Below, in pieces: positions 8,680 through 17,230 of a stretch of DNA of 64,000 nucleotides. This DNA comes from Chitinophaga ginsengisoli (GTDB lineage: Bacteria > Bacteroidota > Bacteroidia > Chitinophagales > Chitinophagaceae): positions 124,001-188,000 of the forward strand of contig NZ_PYGK01000004.1 in the NCBI RefSeq assembly GCF_003014595.1. Direction: 5' to 3'. A program made the translations under genes and the position numbers. The notes under the pieces were generated by a model. The model worked only from the letters and a program-made list of their open reading frames with translations, was not told the origin of the DNA and searched no databases. How positions within the stretch are numbered: the stretch's first letter is position 1; the number at the start of each line of letters is the position of its first letter.

Positions 8680-10236
8680 CTAAATAGCCTCGATGGATAA
8701 CCTCGTGGACTTCTCCTTTTCATCATACTCGGAGACAATGATATGGCCATCCTTTGCTGGATAGATGTTTGTTTTTACCTCATTATTGTTCTTAGCTATT
8801 TTCCGCACGATCTTTTTCTCATGGACATTGTAAATAATAATGTCTTTTTCGCCTTTAACAATCAGGAAGGAAGTTTTGGTGTCTGGGTTGGTTAAGGAAT
8901 AAAAACTGCAGTTGTCAGCGAATTGAAATACCGGCGCCGCATTTTTTCGTTTATATATTTCGGTGCCGATGCTGTCAACATAGCTGATCTTACCATTCTT
9001 ATCCATTTGCATCAACAGTACATCATCGAAGGAATAGGTGCCGAATGCACCTGTTGCCATCATAACATAGTAAGGGATCAGCAATGGCATTGTTACTATA
9101 CCGGCAATCAGAGCTCCCTTGTTTTTCTTTGCAGTAAGGCGGCTTCCCAGAAAATAGGTGTTACCCTCAAAGTCTCTGAAAGAAGGGCGTGGCACGATGT
9201 GCCCCCGGGCGCTGGTGATGTAACCTTTGGAGGTGATATCATTATCAGTGCTGTCAGCCCAGCAGGAATAAACAGTTTTCACATCTTCTTTATGAGCGCC
9301 ATTTATATCCATTTTGAAAATGCCTTTGAACGCTCCGTTGTAGATGTCGTATACGTTGCCCTCGCTGTTCTCCTGGAATTTGCCGGCAACAATGCCAGAG
9401 ATAAATAATTTACCGGTAGCGGGGTCATTCCCAAAGCCGAGAATATCCAGCATGCGTTGTTTTTTATCCCTTAGCGGCAGTTTCAGTGTAGGAGAGTTAG
9501 CCGTGCCGCTGTAGCCATAGAGGGTATAACCGCTGCCGTATTCCTCTGCTTTTTGCGTGAGCAGGTAGATATCATCGCCGGCAGTATGCAGATAATAAGT
9601 GGCTGCAACTTCTTTCACTTGTCGTTCACCGATCTTTTCACCGGCAGCATTAAAAGTGAGCAAAGATTTTTTAGTCTTGTCACCATAGAAGGCGGCGAAA
9701 CCCACACCGCTGATATTTTTCAGCTGGATGTCCTGTTTGAACGGACGTATACCTGCTTCGTATTCTTTCAGTGCTACATATAGATCGACGTCAGCCTTCT
9801 TTTCGAAGGTTTTCGTAATCTCGCCCTGCAGGTTGATGAACTGCGCGAAGAAAGATACATAGCCTTTCTTCGCTGCTATTTTGTAAGAGATTTTGTGTTT
9901 TGCAGTTGTACCTAATACATCACTTTTGATGTAGGTCAGACAGAGGATATCCTGCTCGAAAGCTACACTGCGCAGGTTCAGCTTCTGCTGACTGAACTTC
10001 ACCTTTCCGATATCGTTCAGGTTTTCATCCATGATAGTGATCTCGTAGTTAAAAGAGTCTTTGCTGGCTTTTTCCAGTTCGGTAAATGTCAGATAGCCTA
10101 CGAGGCTTCCATCCTGCAGAATGCTGTGCAGGGAAGTAGAAATGCCACTACCCACCTGTTTAAATACCCTGGACTGGGCATTGACATTAGAAACAATAAA
10201 TAAGGCGTACAGGAATACCAGGAATCTTTTTTTCAT
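8680..10236 (-). CDS. Secreted protein of unknown function
   Basis: The 518-aa product begins with a clear Sec signal peptide (hydrophobic core LVFLYALFIVSNV, cleavage after NAQ). I do not recognise the family. The body reads as alternating beta-rich segments, with repeated phrases such as DENLNDIGKVKF and DINGAHKEDV that resemble a propeller or lipoprotein-like scaffold (weak inference). Around residues 380-400 is one hydrophobic stretch, IAGIVTMPLLIPYYVM, that could be a membrane helix. It stands alone between the arg terminator and a TonB receptor on the same strand, with no obvious functional partner. The start is ATG 10236. Confidence 0.7.
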   Translation of the reverse strand: MKKRFLVFLYALFIVSNVNAQSRVFKQVGSGISTSLHSILQDGSLVGYLTFTELEKASKDSFNYEITIMDENLNDIGKVKFSQQKLNLRSVAFEQDILCLTYIKSDVLGTTAKHKISYKIAAKKGYVSFFAQFINLQGEITKTFEKKADVDLYVALKEYEAGIRPFKQDIQLKNISGVGFAAFYGDKTKKSLLTFNAAGEKIGERQVKEVAATYYLHTAGDDIYLLTQKAEEYGSGYTLYGYSGTANSPTLKLPLRDKKQRMLDILGFGNDPATGKLFISGIVAGKFQENSEGNVYDIYNGAFKGIFKMDINGAHKEDVKTVYSCWADSTDNDITSKGYITSARGHIVPRPSFRDFEGNTYFLGSRLTAKKNKGALIAGIVTMPLLIPYYVMMATGAFGTYSFDDVLLMQMDKNGKISYVDSIGTEIYKRKNAAPVFQFADNCSFYSLTNPDTKTSFLIVKGEKDIIIYNVHEKKIVRKIAKNNNEVKTNIYPAKDGHIIVSEYDEKEKSTRLSIEAI

Positions 10237-10506
10237 TTATAAGTGTTTAAAAGTGCAACTACGTGGTGTAGGTTTGAATTTTGTGACGTACAAGGCCCGT
10301 ACCGGTCTGAAAGGTGATTTGCTATGAATTGCAGGGCATTATGTTTGATGCGCTGCCAGATAGTGTGAACAGTGATGGTCATGGATAACCAGGTATAAGT
10401 CTCATGCAATGTCCCCTCGAAGGTATAGGTGTGATTTTCAGGCAATATAAGAAAAAATAATACTATATAGGCGGATTCATTTTCGGGACTACAAACTATT
10501 GGAAAT
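10237..10506. other. Non-coding gap upstream of the secreted protein gene
   Basis: The gap between the start of the 518-aa secreted protein gene and the terminator of the TonB receptor gene holds no convincing gene. A short minus-strand open frame (10233-10445) overlaps the downstream start and has no family resemblance. I see no consensus -33/-7 pair here, although the secreted protein's promoter must lie in it. Confidence 0.5.
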
Positions 10507-10543
10507 AAAAAGGGCCGTCCACCAACGGCGGACAGCCCTTTTC
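10507..10543 (-). terminator. Terminator of the TonB receptor gene
   Basis: AAAAGGGC at the left pairs with GCCCTTTT at the right around a GTCC/GGAC inner stem with two mismatches. It lies 16 bases past the receptor stop codon, and on the minus strand it ends in a U-run. Confidence 0.75.
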
Positions 10544-10558
10544 CTGTTCTAAGCTATT

Positions 10559-12934
10559 TTAGAAGGCTATATTGACGCCGGCGAAGAAATTGGTGCCAGC
10601 CATCGGATAGTATCCGTTCGTCGATTTTTCGGCCCCATCCTCTTTATATGCGTAAGTCCATCCGTTGGGTGAATACTTCTTGTTCCAGATATTGTTCAGC
10701 ATAAACTGTACACCGAGTTCTTTGAATAGCGGCTGCGGAATGACATAGTTAATGCGAAGATCGTTGGTATAGTAACCGTCCAGGCTACGTGCTTTTGTAC
10801 TGGTATTATCCAGATACTGCCTGCTTACATATTTGCCCAGGAGGCTTATTTCCAGGTTCCTGATCGGTCTGGCTGTTAATGTATAACCGCCTACAAAAGA
10901 AGGAGAGAAGGCAATATTGCTGTTGTTGTAAGTGACTGTATCCTGCAGGCCGGTGTTGTAGTTATCAACGAAATTCCTGAAGTCTTTTACCTTATTACGG
11001 CTCAGGGCAGCGTTGGCCGACAGGGTGAAGAGGCGGCCCAGTCTTGTGCTAGCCTGCAGCTCTACGCCGGCACGGTAGCTTTTCGGAATATTGGTGCGGG
11101 TATAAGCGCCTACATCATTCAGCTGACCGGTTTGCACCAGCTGGTTTTTATAGTTCATGTAGTAGGCATTGGCATGTAATACCAGGTTGCCGCTGCGGTA
11201 GGAATATCCTGCCTCGATATCACGCAGTGTTTCGTGTTTAGGTGTATTGTTCACTCCAGCTTCGAAGTCATCGCGGTTAGGTTCTTTATTGCCCACTGCA
11301 AAGGACGCATATACTTCCTGGTGGCCGTCTACTGTATAGGAAATACCTGCTTTCGGATTAAAGAAGTTATAGTCGTTGTGTTGTATCAGGTGAGGATTAT
11401 CATCAAACCCATCGATATTGTATTTCACCGTACGGTATTGCAGATCAGCAAACAGGCGGAGGGCAGTTGTGAGTTTGTATTCGCCTTTCCAGTAGATGTT
11501 GAGATCGCGTTTAAAAGCGTCGTTGTCGTAATACTTGTGATCTTTGTCTATCGCATATTGCGCCCAGATGATCTTACCATAGTGACTGCCTTCATAGCGA
11601 TTCCAGCCACCACCCAGGCTCCAGTTAAGGTGAGTGCCTTTATAGTTCACAGAGAAGATACCACCGTAGAAATGGTTGTCCAGCCAGAGTTGTCTGATGA
11701 GATCTGTTTTTGTTACAGGTGCCCCGTTGATCACAGGATCAGCAATGCCATAGTCGGCAAATGCTTGTGCTTCCTTGTATTGCTCATAATAACCTCTACC
11801 GCGGGTGTAGTGTGCCGCAACGTTGAAATCGAGCCTGGAGTTAAGAGATTGGTTCAGGAACAACTGATAGTGATCCTGTTGGTAGTTATCTGTTTCATTA
11901 TCGTAGTAAGAACCATCGGAACGTTGTCCGGCAGAGTTGTATGTACGATGTGTTTTCAGTGAATCAAAGGGTACACCGTTCCATGCCTGGTAGGTCTTTT
12001 CCTTGCCGGAAAACACGTTGAGGCGGATAGCGGTATTTTTGGAAATATAGGCAGCAGATGTATAGAAAGAGCGCAGATCGGAGGATGCGCGGTCTATATA
12101 ACCATCTGAAGAGATCTTAGACAGTCTGGCGTCAATGGTGAAGTGGTCATTGATCAAACCTGAACCTGCTTTCACTGTATGTTTCCAGGAGTTGAAGGAA
12201 CCGTAGCTGTTGCTGATCTCACCATAGGCTTTATCCCTGAAATCGTTGGTGCTGAGGTTCAGCGAAGCACCGAAAGCACCAGCCCCATTGGTAGAGGTAC
12301 CTACACCTCGTTGCAGCTGAATGCTGCTGACAGAAGACGCAAAGTCGGGCATGTTCACGAAGAAAGTACCCTGTGACTCTGCATCATTGATAGGGATACC
12401 ATTTGCAGTGACATTGATACGGGTGATATCAGAACCTCTCACGCGGATGCCAGTATAACCGATACCTGTTCCGGCATCGGAGTTGGTAACCACACCTGGT
12501 TGCTGATTCAGCAGCAGTGGCAGGTCCTGTCCGAGATTCTGTCTTTTGATGTCTTCAGCAGTTACGGTCGACTGTGTGAAAGGCGAGTGTTCACCTGCAC
12601 GCAGACTGGTGATCTCCACGGGCTTCACAAAGAGGCCGGTTTCTTCCAGGGAGATATCTGTCTGAATGCTGCTGCCGTTGGCGCTGATATTCGTCGTAAA
12701 TGTCTTAAAACCAAGATAAGCGGCTTGTAGGCTATAGTGACCTTTTGAAGGGATGGTAAAGCGGTATTGGCCGCTTTCATTGGTATAAACACCGGTATTG
12801 GAGGAAGGGATACTTACAGAAACTCCCGGCAGTGGTTTGCCACTGTTCTTGTCAGTCACTGTTCCTGTCAGCACAGTTTGCGCGTGTACAGTACTTAAGC
12901 TGCATAGCAGCAAAAGAAATAAAAGTTGTCTCAT
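10559..12934 (-). CDS. TonB-dependent outer-membrane receptor, probable thiamin or precursor uptake
   Basis: The 791-aa protein has a signal peptide (ending around THAQT), a carboxypeptidase-regulatory-like domain (GTVTDKNSGKPLPGVSV, residues ~25-105), a plug domain (QQPGVVTNSDAGTGIGYTG, IRVRGSDITRINVTANG) and a 22-strand-type barrel ending in a C-terminal aromatic residue (GVNIAF). It would bring a ligand across the outer membrane using TonB/ExbBD energy. A TPP riboswitch in its leader makes thiamin or a thiamin precursor the likely cargo: thiamin-regulated receptors of this kind are known in Bacteroidota. The inner-membrane transporter often found next to them is not in this window. ATG at 12934. 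Confidence 0.9.
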   Translation of the reverse strand: MRQLLFLLLLCSLSTVHAQTVLTGTVTDKNSGKPLPGVSVSIPSSNTGVYTNESGQYRFTIPSKGHYSLQAAYLGFKTFTTNISANGSSIQTDISLEETGLFVKPVEITSLRAGEHSPFTQSTVTAEDIKRQNLGQDLPLLLNQQPGVVTNSDAGTGIGYTGIRVRGSDITRINVTANGIPINDAESQGTFFVNMPDFASSVSSIQLQRGVGTSTNGAGAFGASLNLSTNDFRDKAYGEISNSYGSFNSWKHTVKAGSGLINDHFTIDARLSKISSDGYIDRASSDLRSFYTSAAYISKNTAIRLNVFSGKEKTYQAWNGVPFDSLKTHRTYNSAGQRSDGSYYDNETDNYQQDHYQLFLNQSLNSRLDFNVAAHYTRGRGYYEQYKEAQAFADYGIADPVINGAPVTKTDLIRQLWLDNHFYGGIFSVNYKGTHLNWSLGGGWNRYEGSHYGKIIWAQYAIDKDHKYYDNDAFKRDLNIYWKGEYKLTTALRLFADLQYRTVKYNIDGFDDNPHLIQHNDYNFFNPKAGISYTVDGHQEVYASFAVGNKEPNRDDFEAGVNNTPKHETLRDIEAGYSYRSGNLVLHANAYYMNYKNQLVQTGQLNDVGAYTRTNIPKSYRAGVELQASTRLGRLFTLSANAALSRNKVKDFRNFVDNYNTGLQDTVTYNNSNIAFSPSFVGGYTLTARPIRNLEISLLGKYVSRQYLDNTSTKARSLDGYYTNDLRINYVIPQPLFKELGVQFMLNNIWNKKYSPNGWTYAYKEDGAEKSTNGYYPMAGTNFFAGVNIAF

Positions 12935-12984
12935 GGACGTTGACGGTTTAATAGCTTACAATCTGTAGCTTTCTTTCAATAATA

Positions 12985-13014
12985 TTGGGTAAGGAAGAGA
13001 TTGTTCGCTTACCT
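12985..13014 (-). promoter_or_regulatory. Possible expression platform of the TPP riboswitch
   Basis: Between the aptamer and the receptor start, GGTAAG (minus strand, 13013-13008) can pair with CTTACC (12993-12988). The first segment lies at the 3' edge of the aptamer, so it could alternatively belong to the closing helix. This gives a simple switch between two folds; which fold blocks expression cannot be told from sequence. Confidence 0.35.
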
Positions 13015-13092
13015 TTCCTAAACAGCATTACCTGGTCAGGTTCAACGGGTCTGATCTCAGCCTGATAGTAAGGCACCCCGAGGTGAAACAAG
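13015..13092 (-). promoter_or_regulatory. TPP riboswitch (THI element)
   Basis: Read on the minus strand, the leader contains the conserved TPP aptamer pieces in order: GGGGTGCC (13079-13072), CTGAGATCAGACCC (13060-13047) and GAACCTGACCAGGTAATGC (from 13043). These are the P2/P3 and P4/P5 core that binds thiamin pyrophosphate. It lies about 80 bases upstream of the TonB receptor ATG. Such switches normally lower expression when TPP is plentiful. The outer ends are approximate because the P1 helix is not clear. Confidence 0.93.
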
Positions 13093-13140
13093 GGAGTTTT
13101 GAATGCTAATTGCGCCAGTACGCACTCCTGTTTCCGGGAA

Positions 13141-13148
13141 CAAAGTTA
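13141..13148 (-). promoter_or_regulatory. -7 element upstream of the TPP riboswitch
   Basis: TAACTTTG on the minus strand fits the Bacteroidota -7 consensus TAnnTTTG. It lies about 50 bases before the aptamer, the right place to start the riboswitch leader. No clear -33 TTG is seen. Confidence 0.55.
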
Positions 13149-13195
13149 TAGCTGCGGAGATTAAAAAGAGAAAATATTTTTCACAATGACAGAAA

Positions 13196-13275
13196 ATGTA
13201 TAATTTCCATTCATTATACATCTCACTCAAATTGAATCCTCCCTGAACTTTTTTTAGTGTTAACCAAATTGAATC
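13196..13275. promoter_or_regulatory. Dyad and direct repeats in the ssb/receptor divergent region
   Basis: ATGTATAAT (13196-13204) and ATTATACAT (13213-13221) form a 9-bp inverted repeat with an 8-base spacer. The 11-mer CAAATTGAATC occurs twice, at 13228-13238 and 13265-13275, the second just before the ssb start. Either could be a protein-binding site; no known operator is recognised. Confidence 0.4.
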
Positions 13276-13279
13276 TGTA

Positions 13280-13672
13280 ATGATCAGACTACAGTTAATC
13301 GGGCATCTTGGACAAGATGCAGTTCAGCGGCATGTAAATGGCAAGTCCGTACTCAGCTTTCGTATGGCTCATTCTGAGCGGTACACAAACAAGGATGGTG
13401 TATTGCAGGAAAAGACCATCTGGGTAGATTGTTCCCTGTGGGATCGCGAAAAAGTGGGTCCTTATCTCACCAGGGGCACACAGGTATTTGTAGATGGCAC
13501 GCCTTCTGTGGAGGTATATGTGAACAATCAGGGGGAGCAGGTGGCATCACTTCGATTGCGGATCTCCGCTTTAAAGTTACTTAACAGGCCGCGTGGAAGC
13601 GGCGGAAAGGAGCTGGAAGGGGAGGAAGTGGCAACTGATAATGCAGATGTTGCCGATGATCTGCCTTTTTAG
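13280..13672 (+). CDS. ssb: Single-stranded DNA-binding protein
   Basis: The 130-aa protein has an OB-fold with the usual SSB start (IRLQLIGHLGQDA) and ends in the acidic tail DNADVADDLPF. The C-terminal DLPF matches the protein-interaction tip of SSB proteins (D-[IL]-P-F). It coats single-stranded DNA in replication and repair. It is shorter than the ~170-aa main SSB of many bacteria, so it could be a second paralogue; the window cannot settle this. It diverges from the TonB receptor and starts at ATG 13280. Confidence 0.93.
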   Translation: MIRLQLIGHLGQDAVQRHVNGKSVLSFRMAHSERYTNKDGVLQEKTIWVDCSLWDREKVGPYLTRGTQVFVDGTPSVEVYVNNQGEQVASLRLRISALKLLNRPRGSGGKELEGEEVATDNADVADDLPF

Positions 13673-14095
13673 GACTGCATGTTGGTAGTGCGGCAGCGTT
13701 GACTGTTTTCCGGTTTATGGTGACTGGTAAATGTCAGCATACTGATAGCAGCGAACGTGATGGTCGCGGCTGCTGTACACGGACCTGTTTTCTCCGACAG
13801 AAGGAAGTTGGTAACATTTCCCCTGGTTGCGTAGCAATAACAGAAAGGATTGAAGCATTCCATTTGGAGCAACCAGGCGTGTGCAGCAGTACCTGCAACA
13901 GTGCCGGACGTGGTCGCTAGAGCCTGTTAAAATACTTTCTCATCTAAAATAACCGGATGAGCAATATTTTAATAGCAGTAGCAGACCTGACAGTCGAAGC
14001 ATGTTGTAATACTTTGCTGTACTGCCTTTCATGTAAATGGGAAAGATGAATGCTGCAGTTTTTTTACCATCTTTTTCGGATTTTCCTAAAAAAGA
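13673..14095. other. Non-coding stretch between ssb and the initiator tRNA
   Basis: About 420 bases with no supported gene. Open frames on both strands (13669-13872 minus, 13699-13920 plus) lack a good start and any recognisable motif. An imperfect hairpin lies at 13928-13971 (TAAAATA..CTCATC against GATGAG..TATTTTA), which may end the ssb transcript although it has no clear U-run. Confidence 0.5.
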
Positions 14096-14096
14096 T

Positions 14097-14126
14097 TTGG
14101 CTGGAATGATTTTAATCCTATCTTTG
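14097..14126 (+). promoter_or_regulatory. Promoter of the initiator tRNA
   Basis: TTG (14097-14099), 19 bases, then TATCTTTG (14119-14126): an exact match to the Bacteroidota -33/-7 promoter. It ends 9 bases before the tRNA. Confidence 0.85.
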
Positions 14127-14135
14127 CACCCTCAT

Positions 14136-14207
<72 letters not shown>

Positions 14208-14221
14208 CAAAAAATCAAAGC

Positions 14222-14252
14222 AAAAAAAGGCCGAAGTGATTCGGCTTTTTTT
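14222..14252 (+). terminator. Terminator after tRNA-fMet
   Basis: GCCGAA, loop GTGA, TTCGGC, followed by seven T; the stem is extended by flanking A/T. It separates the tRNA from era. Confidence 0.85.
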
Positions 14253-14282
14253 ATTTCAGGAAGTTAAGGAAATTCGTTGTGC

Positions 14283-15152
14283 ATGCATAAAGCTGGTTTC
14301 GTCAATATCTTCGGTAAGGCAAATGCAGGGAAAAGTACCCTGATGAACGCGCTGGTGGGCGAGAAGCTCGCTATTGTATCTCCGAAGGTACAAACGACCA
14401 GACACCGCATTACGGGAGTGGTCACTACACCGGAGTACCAGATCGTATTCTCTGATACCCCGGGTATTATTGATCCCCGTTACCGGCTGCACGAAAAGAT
14501 GATGGGTGCTGTGAAATCAGCGCTGGAAGATGCCGATGTTGCCATGTTGCTCATGGATGCCAAGGATAATCTGGAAGAGAACCTGGAGCTGTTCGGGTCC
14601 TTGAAACTGAAAGCCCGCAGCATACTGGTGATCAACAAATCGGATCTCCTGCTGAAAGAGGAGCTGGATGTACTGGTAAAGAAATGTGAGGAGTGGGGAA
14701 AAGCGGAAAAAGTGGTAGTGATCTCTGCCATGCAGAAAAAAGGTATTCCTGCATTGCTGGAAACTGTGGTAGCGATGCTCCCCGAAAGCGACCCCTTCTA
14801 TCCGGAAGACACGTTAACCGATAAGTCTACACGTTTCTTTGTAGCAGAGATCATCCGGGAAAAGATATTTCACCTGTTTGACGAAGAGATCCCTTATCAT
14901 ACTGCGGTAATTGTTACACAGTACCAGGAGAAAAATACACTGATCAAGATCTCGGCAGAGATCATTGTGACGCGTGAGACGCAGAAAGCGATCATCCTGG
15001 GTGATAAAGGGGCTTCCATTAAAAAGATCGGTACGCTGGCCCGCCAGGATATCGAGAAATTTGTGGGTCAGAAAGTTTTCCTTGAACTATTTGTGAAAGT
15101 GCGCAGCAAGTGGCGGGATAATGATATTTATTTAAGGGAATACGGTTATTAA
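14283..15152 (+). CDS. era: GTPase Era
   Basis: Era is an essential GTPase that binds the 3' end of 16S rRNA and helps mature the small ribosomal subunit. The protein has the G1 loop GKANAGKST (the usual form is GxPNVGKST; here A replaces P and V), G3 DTPGI, G4 NKSD, and a C-terminal KH domain (GDKGASIKKIGTLARQDIE). The frame allows TTG at 14277, but ATG 14283 gives the family-typical N-terminus MHKAGFVNIFGK and is chosen (289 aa). der follows 12 bp later, probably in one transcript. Confidence 0.95.
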   Translation: MHKAGFVNIFGKANAGKSTLMNALVGEKLAIVSPKVQTTRHRITGVVTTPEYQIVFSDTPGIIDPRYRLHEKMMGAVKSALEDADVAMLLMDAKDNLEENLELFGSLKLKARSILVINKSDLLLKEELDVLVKKCEEWGKAEKVVVISAMQKKGIPALLETVVAMLPESDPFYPEDTLTDKSTRFFVAEIIREKIFHLFDEEIPYHTAVIVTQYQEKNTLIKISAEIIVTRETQKAIILGDKGASIKKIGTLARQDIEKFVGQKVFLELFVKVRSKWRDNDIYLREYGY

Positions 15153-15164
15153 TTTTTAATTTTT

Positions 15165-16490
15165 ATGGCAGGATTTACAGTAGCAATCGTCGGTCGTCCA
15201 AATGTGGGTAAATCTACCCTGTTCAACCGTTTGCTGGAGCAGCGTAAAGCCATCGTCGATGACGTGAGCGGCGTTACGCGTGACAGGCAATATGGTGTTG
15301 CGGACTGGAACGGGAAATCGTTCAACGTGATTGATACCGGTGGTTTTGTATCCAGAAGTGAAGATATCTTTGAGCGTGAGATACGCAAGCAGGTAAAAAT
15401 AGCGATGGAGGAGGCTAACCTTCTCCTGTTCATGTGTGATGTAGCTACAGGTATTACTGACCTGGATGCGGATATGGCAGATATGCTGCGCCGCTCTTCC
15501 AAACCGGTGATACTGGTAGTGAATAAAGTGGACAACAATACCCGTCAGCTGGAAGCAACAGAGTTCTACAGTCTTGGGTTTGAAAACATATTTTTCATGT
15601 CTTCTATGAGTGGTAGTGGCAGTGGTGAATTACTTGATGAAATCACCAGCAAGATCCCGGAAGATGATGAAACGCTGGAAGCAGCGCAGGAAGCGGCAGA
15701 ACTGCCGAAGATCGCGATCATCGGTCAGCCAAATGTGGGTAAATCATCCCTCCTGAATGCCCTGATCGGGGAAGAGCGGAACATTGTATCCGACATTCCC
15801 GGCACTACACGCGATACGATTCACACCCACTATAAAATGTTCCAGAAGGACTTCGTTTTGATCGATACTGCCGGTTTGCGCCGTAAGAACAAAGTACAGG
15901 AAGACCTGGAATTTTATTCCGTGATCCGGGCCATCAAGGCGATGGATGAAGCAGATGTCTGTCTGCTGTTGCTCGATGCCGCCAAAGGCATCACTGCACA
16001 GGACCTGAGCATTTTCAGCCTGGCAGGCCGCAAGGGGAAAGGACTTGTAGTATTGGTGAATAAGTGGGACCTGATCGAAGATAAGGGTACCAACACGGCA
16101 AGGGACTATGAAAAAGACCTGAAAAGCCGTCTGGCGCCATTCTCTGATGTACCGATCATATTCACCTCTGTTTTAGAGAAACAACGTATTTTCAAGGCGA
16201 TAGAAGAGGCGCTGCGTGTATATGATAACCGTAAGCGTAAAGTGCAGACATCGAAATTGAATGAGGTGATGTTGAAGGCGATCGAGAATTTCCATCCACC
16301 GGTAGTGAGAGGTATTCCTATCAAAATCAAGTATGTAACGCAGCTTCCGACGTATACACCGGCATTTGCGTTCTTCTGTAACCTGCCGGATGATGTGAAG
16401 CAACCGTACAGAAACTACCTTGAAAATCAGCTCCGTAGCAACTTTGATTTTGAAGGTGTGCCATTGAAACTGTTCTTCAGGAAGAAATAA
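15165..16490 (+). CDS. der: GTPase Der (EngA)
   Basis: Der has two tandem GTPase domains and acts in assembly of the large ribosomal subunit. The 441-aa product shows two G1 loops, GRPNVGKST (about residues 9-17) and GQPNVGKSS (about 187-195), two NK[VW]D motifs and the C-terminal KH-like domain. Length is normal. It sits directly downstream of era, so two ribosome-assembly GTPases are adjacent. Confidence 0.97.
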   Translation: MAGFTVAIVGRPNVGKSTLFNRLLEQRKAIVDDVSGVTRDRQYGVADWNGKSFNVIDTGGFVSRSEDIFEREIRKQVKIAMEEANLLLFMCDVATGITDLDADMADMLRRSSKPVILVVNKVDNNTRQLEATEFYSLGFENIFFMSSMSGSGSGELLDEITSKIPEDDETLEAAQEAAELPKIAIIGQPNVGKSSLLNALIGEERNIVSDIPGTTRDTIHTHYKMFQKDFVLIDTAGLRRKNKVQEDLEFYSVIRAIKAMDEADVCLLLLDAAKGITAQDLSIFSLAGRKGKGLVVLVNKWDLIEDKGTNTARDYEKDLKSRLAPFSDVPIIFTSVLEKQRIFKAIEEALRVYDNRKRKVQTSKLNEVMLKAIENFHPPVVRGIPIKIKYVTQLPTYTPAFAFFCNLPDDVKQPYRNYLENQLRSNFDFEGVPLKLFFRKK

Positions 16491-16512
16491 AGGTAAAAAT
16501 TTGTTATAGGTA

Positions 16513-16544
16513 TTGTTCTATAATTAAAAATAACTATACCTTTG
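16513..16544 (+). promoter_or_regulatory. Promoter of the small lipoprotein gene
   Basis: TTG (16513-16515), 21 bases, TACCTTTG (16537-16544), ending about 25 bases before the ATG. This is a consensus Bacteroidota promoter. Confidence 0.8.
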
Positions 16545-16569
16545 CGCATCTTTAAAAACAAACTAAAGC

Positions 16570-16788
16570 ATGAAAAAATTATTCTTCTTCGCAGTTGCTG
16601 CTGGCATGTTCTTCGTAGCTTGCAACGGTGGTGCTTCTACTACAACTGCAGATTCTACTGCTACTCCAGCTGTTGATACAGTTGCTGCTACTCCAGCTGT
16701 TGATTCTGCTGCTGTTACTACAGATTCTACTGCTGCTCCAGTTGCTGATTCAGCTGCTGCTGCTCCTGCTGCAGAAGCAAAACACTAA
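16570..16788 (+). CDS. Small Ala/Thr/Val-rich lipoprotein
   Basis: The 72-aa product has a lipoprotein signal (lipobox FVAC, Cys18). The mature part is almost only Ala, Thr, Ser, Val, Asp and Pro, arranged as loose repeats of TPAVD-x-A and DSTA. It has no catalytic features. Codons are strongly skewed to T-ending forms (GCT, ACT, GTT, GAT, TCT), as in highly expressed genes. It has its own consensus promoter and terminator, so it is a single-gene unit. A cell-envelope spacer or abundant surface lipoprotein is plausible; no family is recognised. Confidence 0.75.
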   Translation: MKKLFFFAVAAGMFFVACNGGASTTTADSTATPAVDTVAATPAVDSAAVTTDSTAAPVADSAAAAPAAEAKH

Positions 16789-16810
16789 TCTGTTTTGTAA
16801 GAATTTATTT

Positions 16811-16842
16811 GCCGTCTCGTGTAAACGAGGCGGTTTTTTTTT
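16811..16842 (+). terminator. Terminator of the small lipoprotein gene
   Basis: GCCGTCTCGT, loop GTAA, ACGAGGCGGT (one G-U pair), then nine T. Confidence 0.9.
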
Positions 16843-16990
16843 GCCCTATTCTCAAAGGTTTTTTAGTGAGTTCTTCTTATAGCGTGTGGCTGCATGTCAA
16901 AGGAGAGGTAGTAATCTTCAGGCTGGGATTTCCTTTATGCTTTGAGCGTTCCGTTCATATTTGGGTGCTATATTTTATGGCGGTGAGCAG

Positions 16991-17153
16991 TATCGCGGTC
17001 TTCAGGCTGGGATCACTGGCTTAGTTCTTTGAAGCTGCGTGCTATTAAGCTTTTGGAATCGTATGGGCTTTTGAATATGAATTAAACCCCTATCAATCGT
17101 GTGAGCTTAGCTTCAAACAACTTATGCCAGTGATTCCCACCTGAAACCGCTAT
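16991..17153. repeat. Large imperfect hairpin 1 of copy A
   Basis: The left arm 16991-17036 pairs with the right arm 17109-17153 over about 45 positions with a few mismatches and bulges. Core matches are TCAGG..GGGA / TCCC..CCTGA and TTTGAAGCT / AGCTTCAAA. The loop is about 72 bases and contains TTAAACCCCTATCAATCG. The matching hairpin in copy B is 50044-50208. Confidence 0.8.
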
Positions 17154-17230
17154 GCTTTGAGAGTTCCGCTTATAAATTGAGCTCTGTAATACCGGGCCGA
17201 AATATTTGGTTTTAACGCATTGAGGCAACT

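Noticed and set aside
13669..13920. Overlapping small open frames after ssb on both strands
   Set aside because: Starts are non-ATG or internal, composition is unlike the neighbours, and no motif or promoter supports either.
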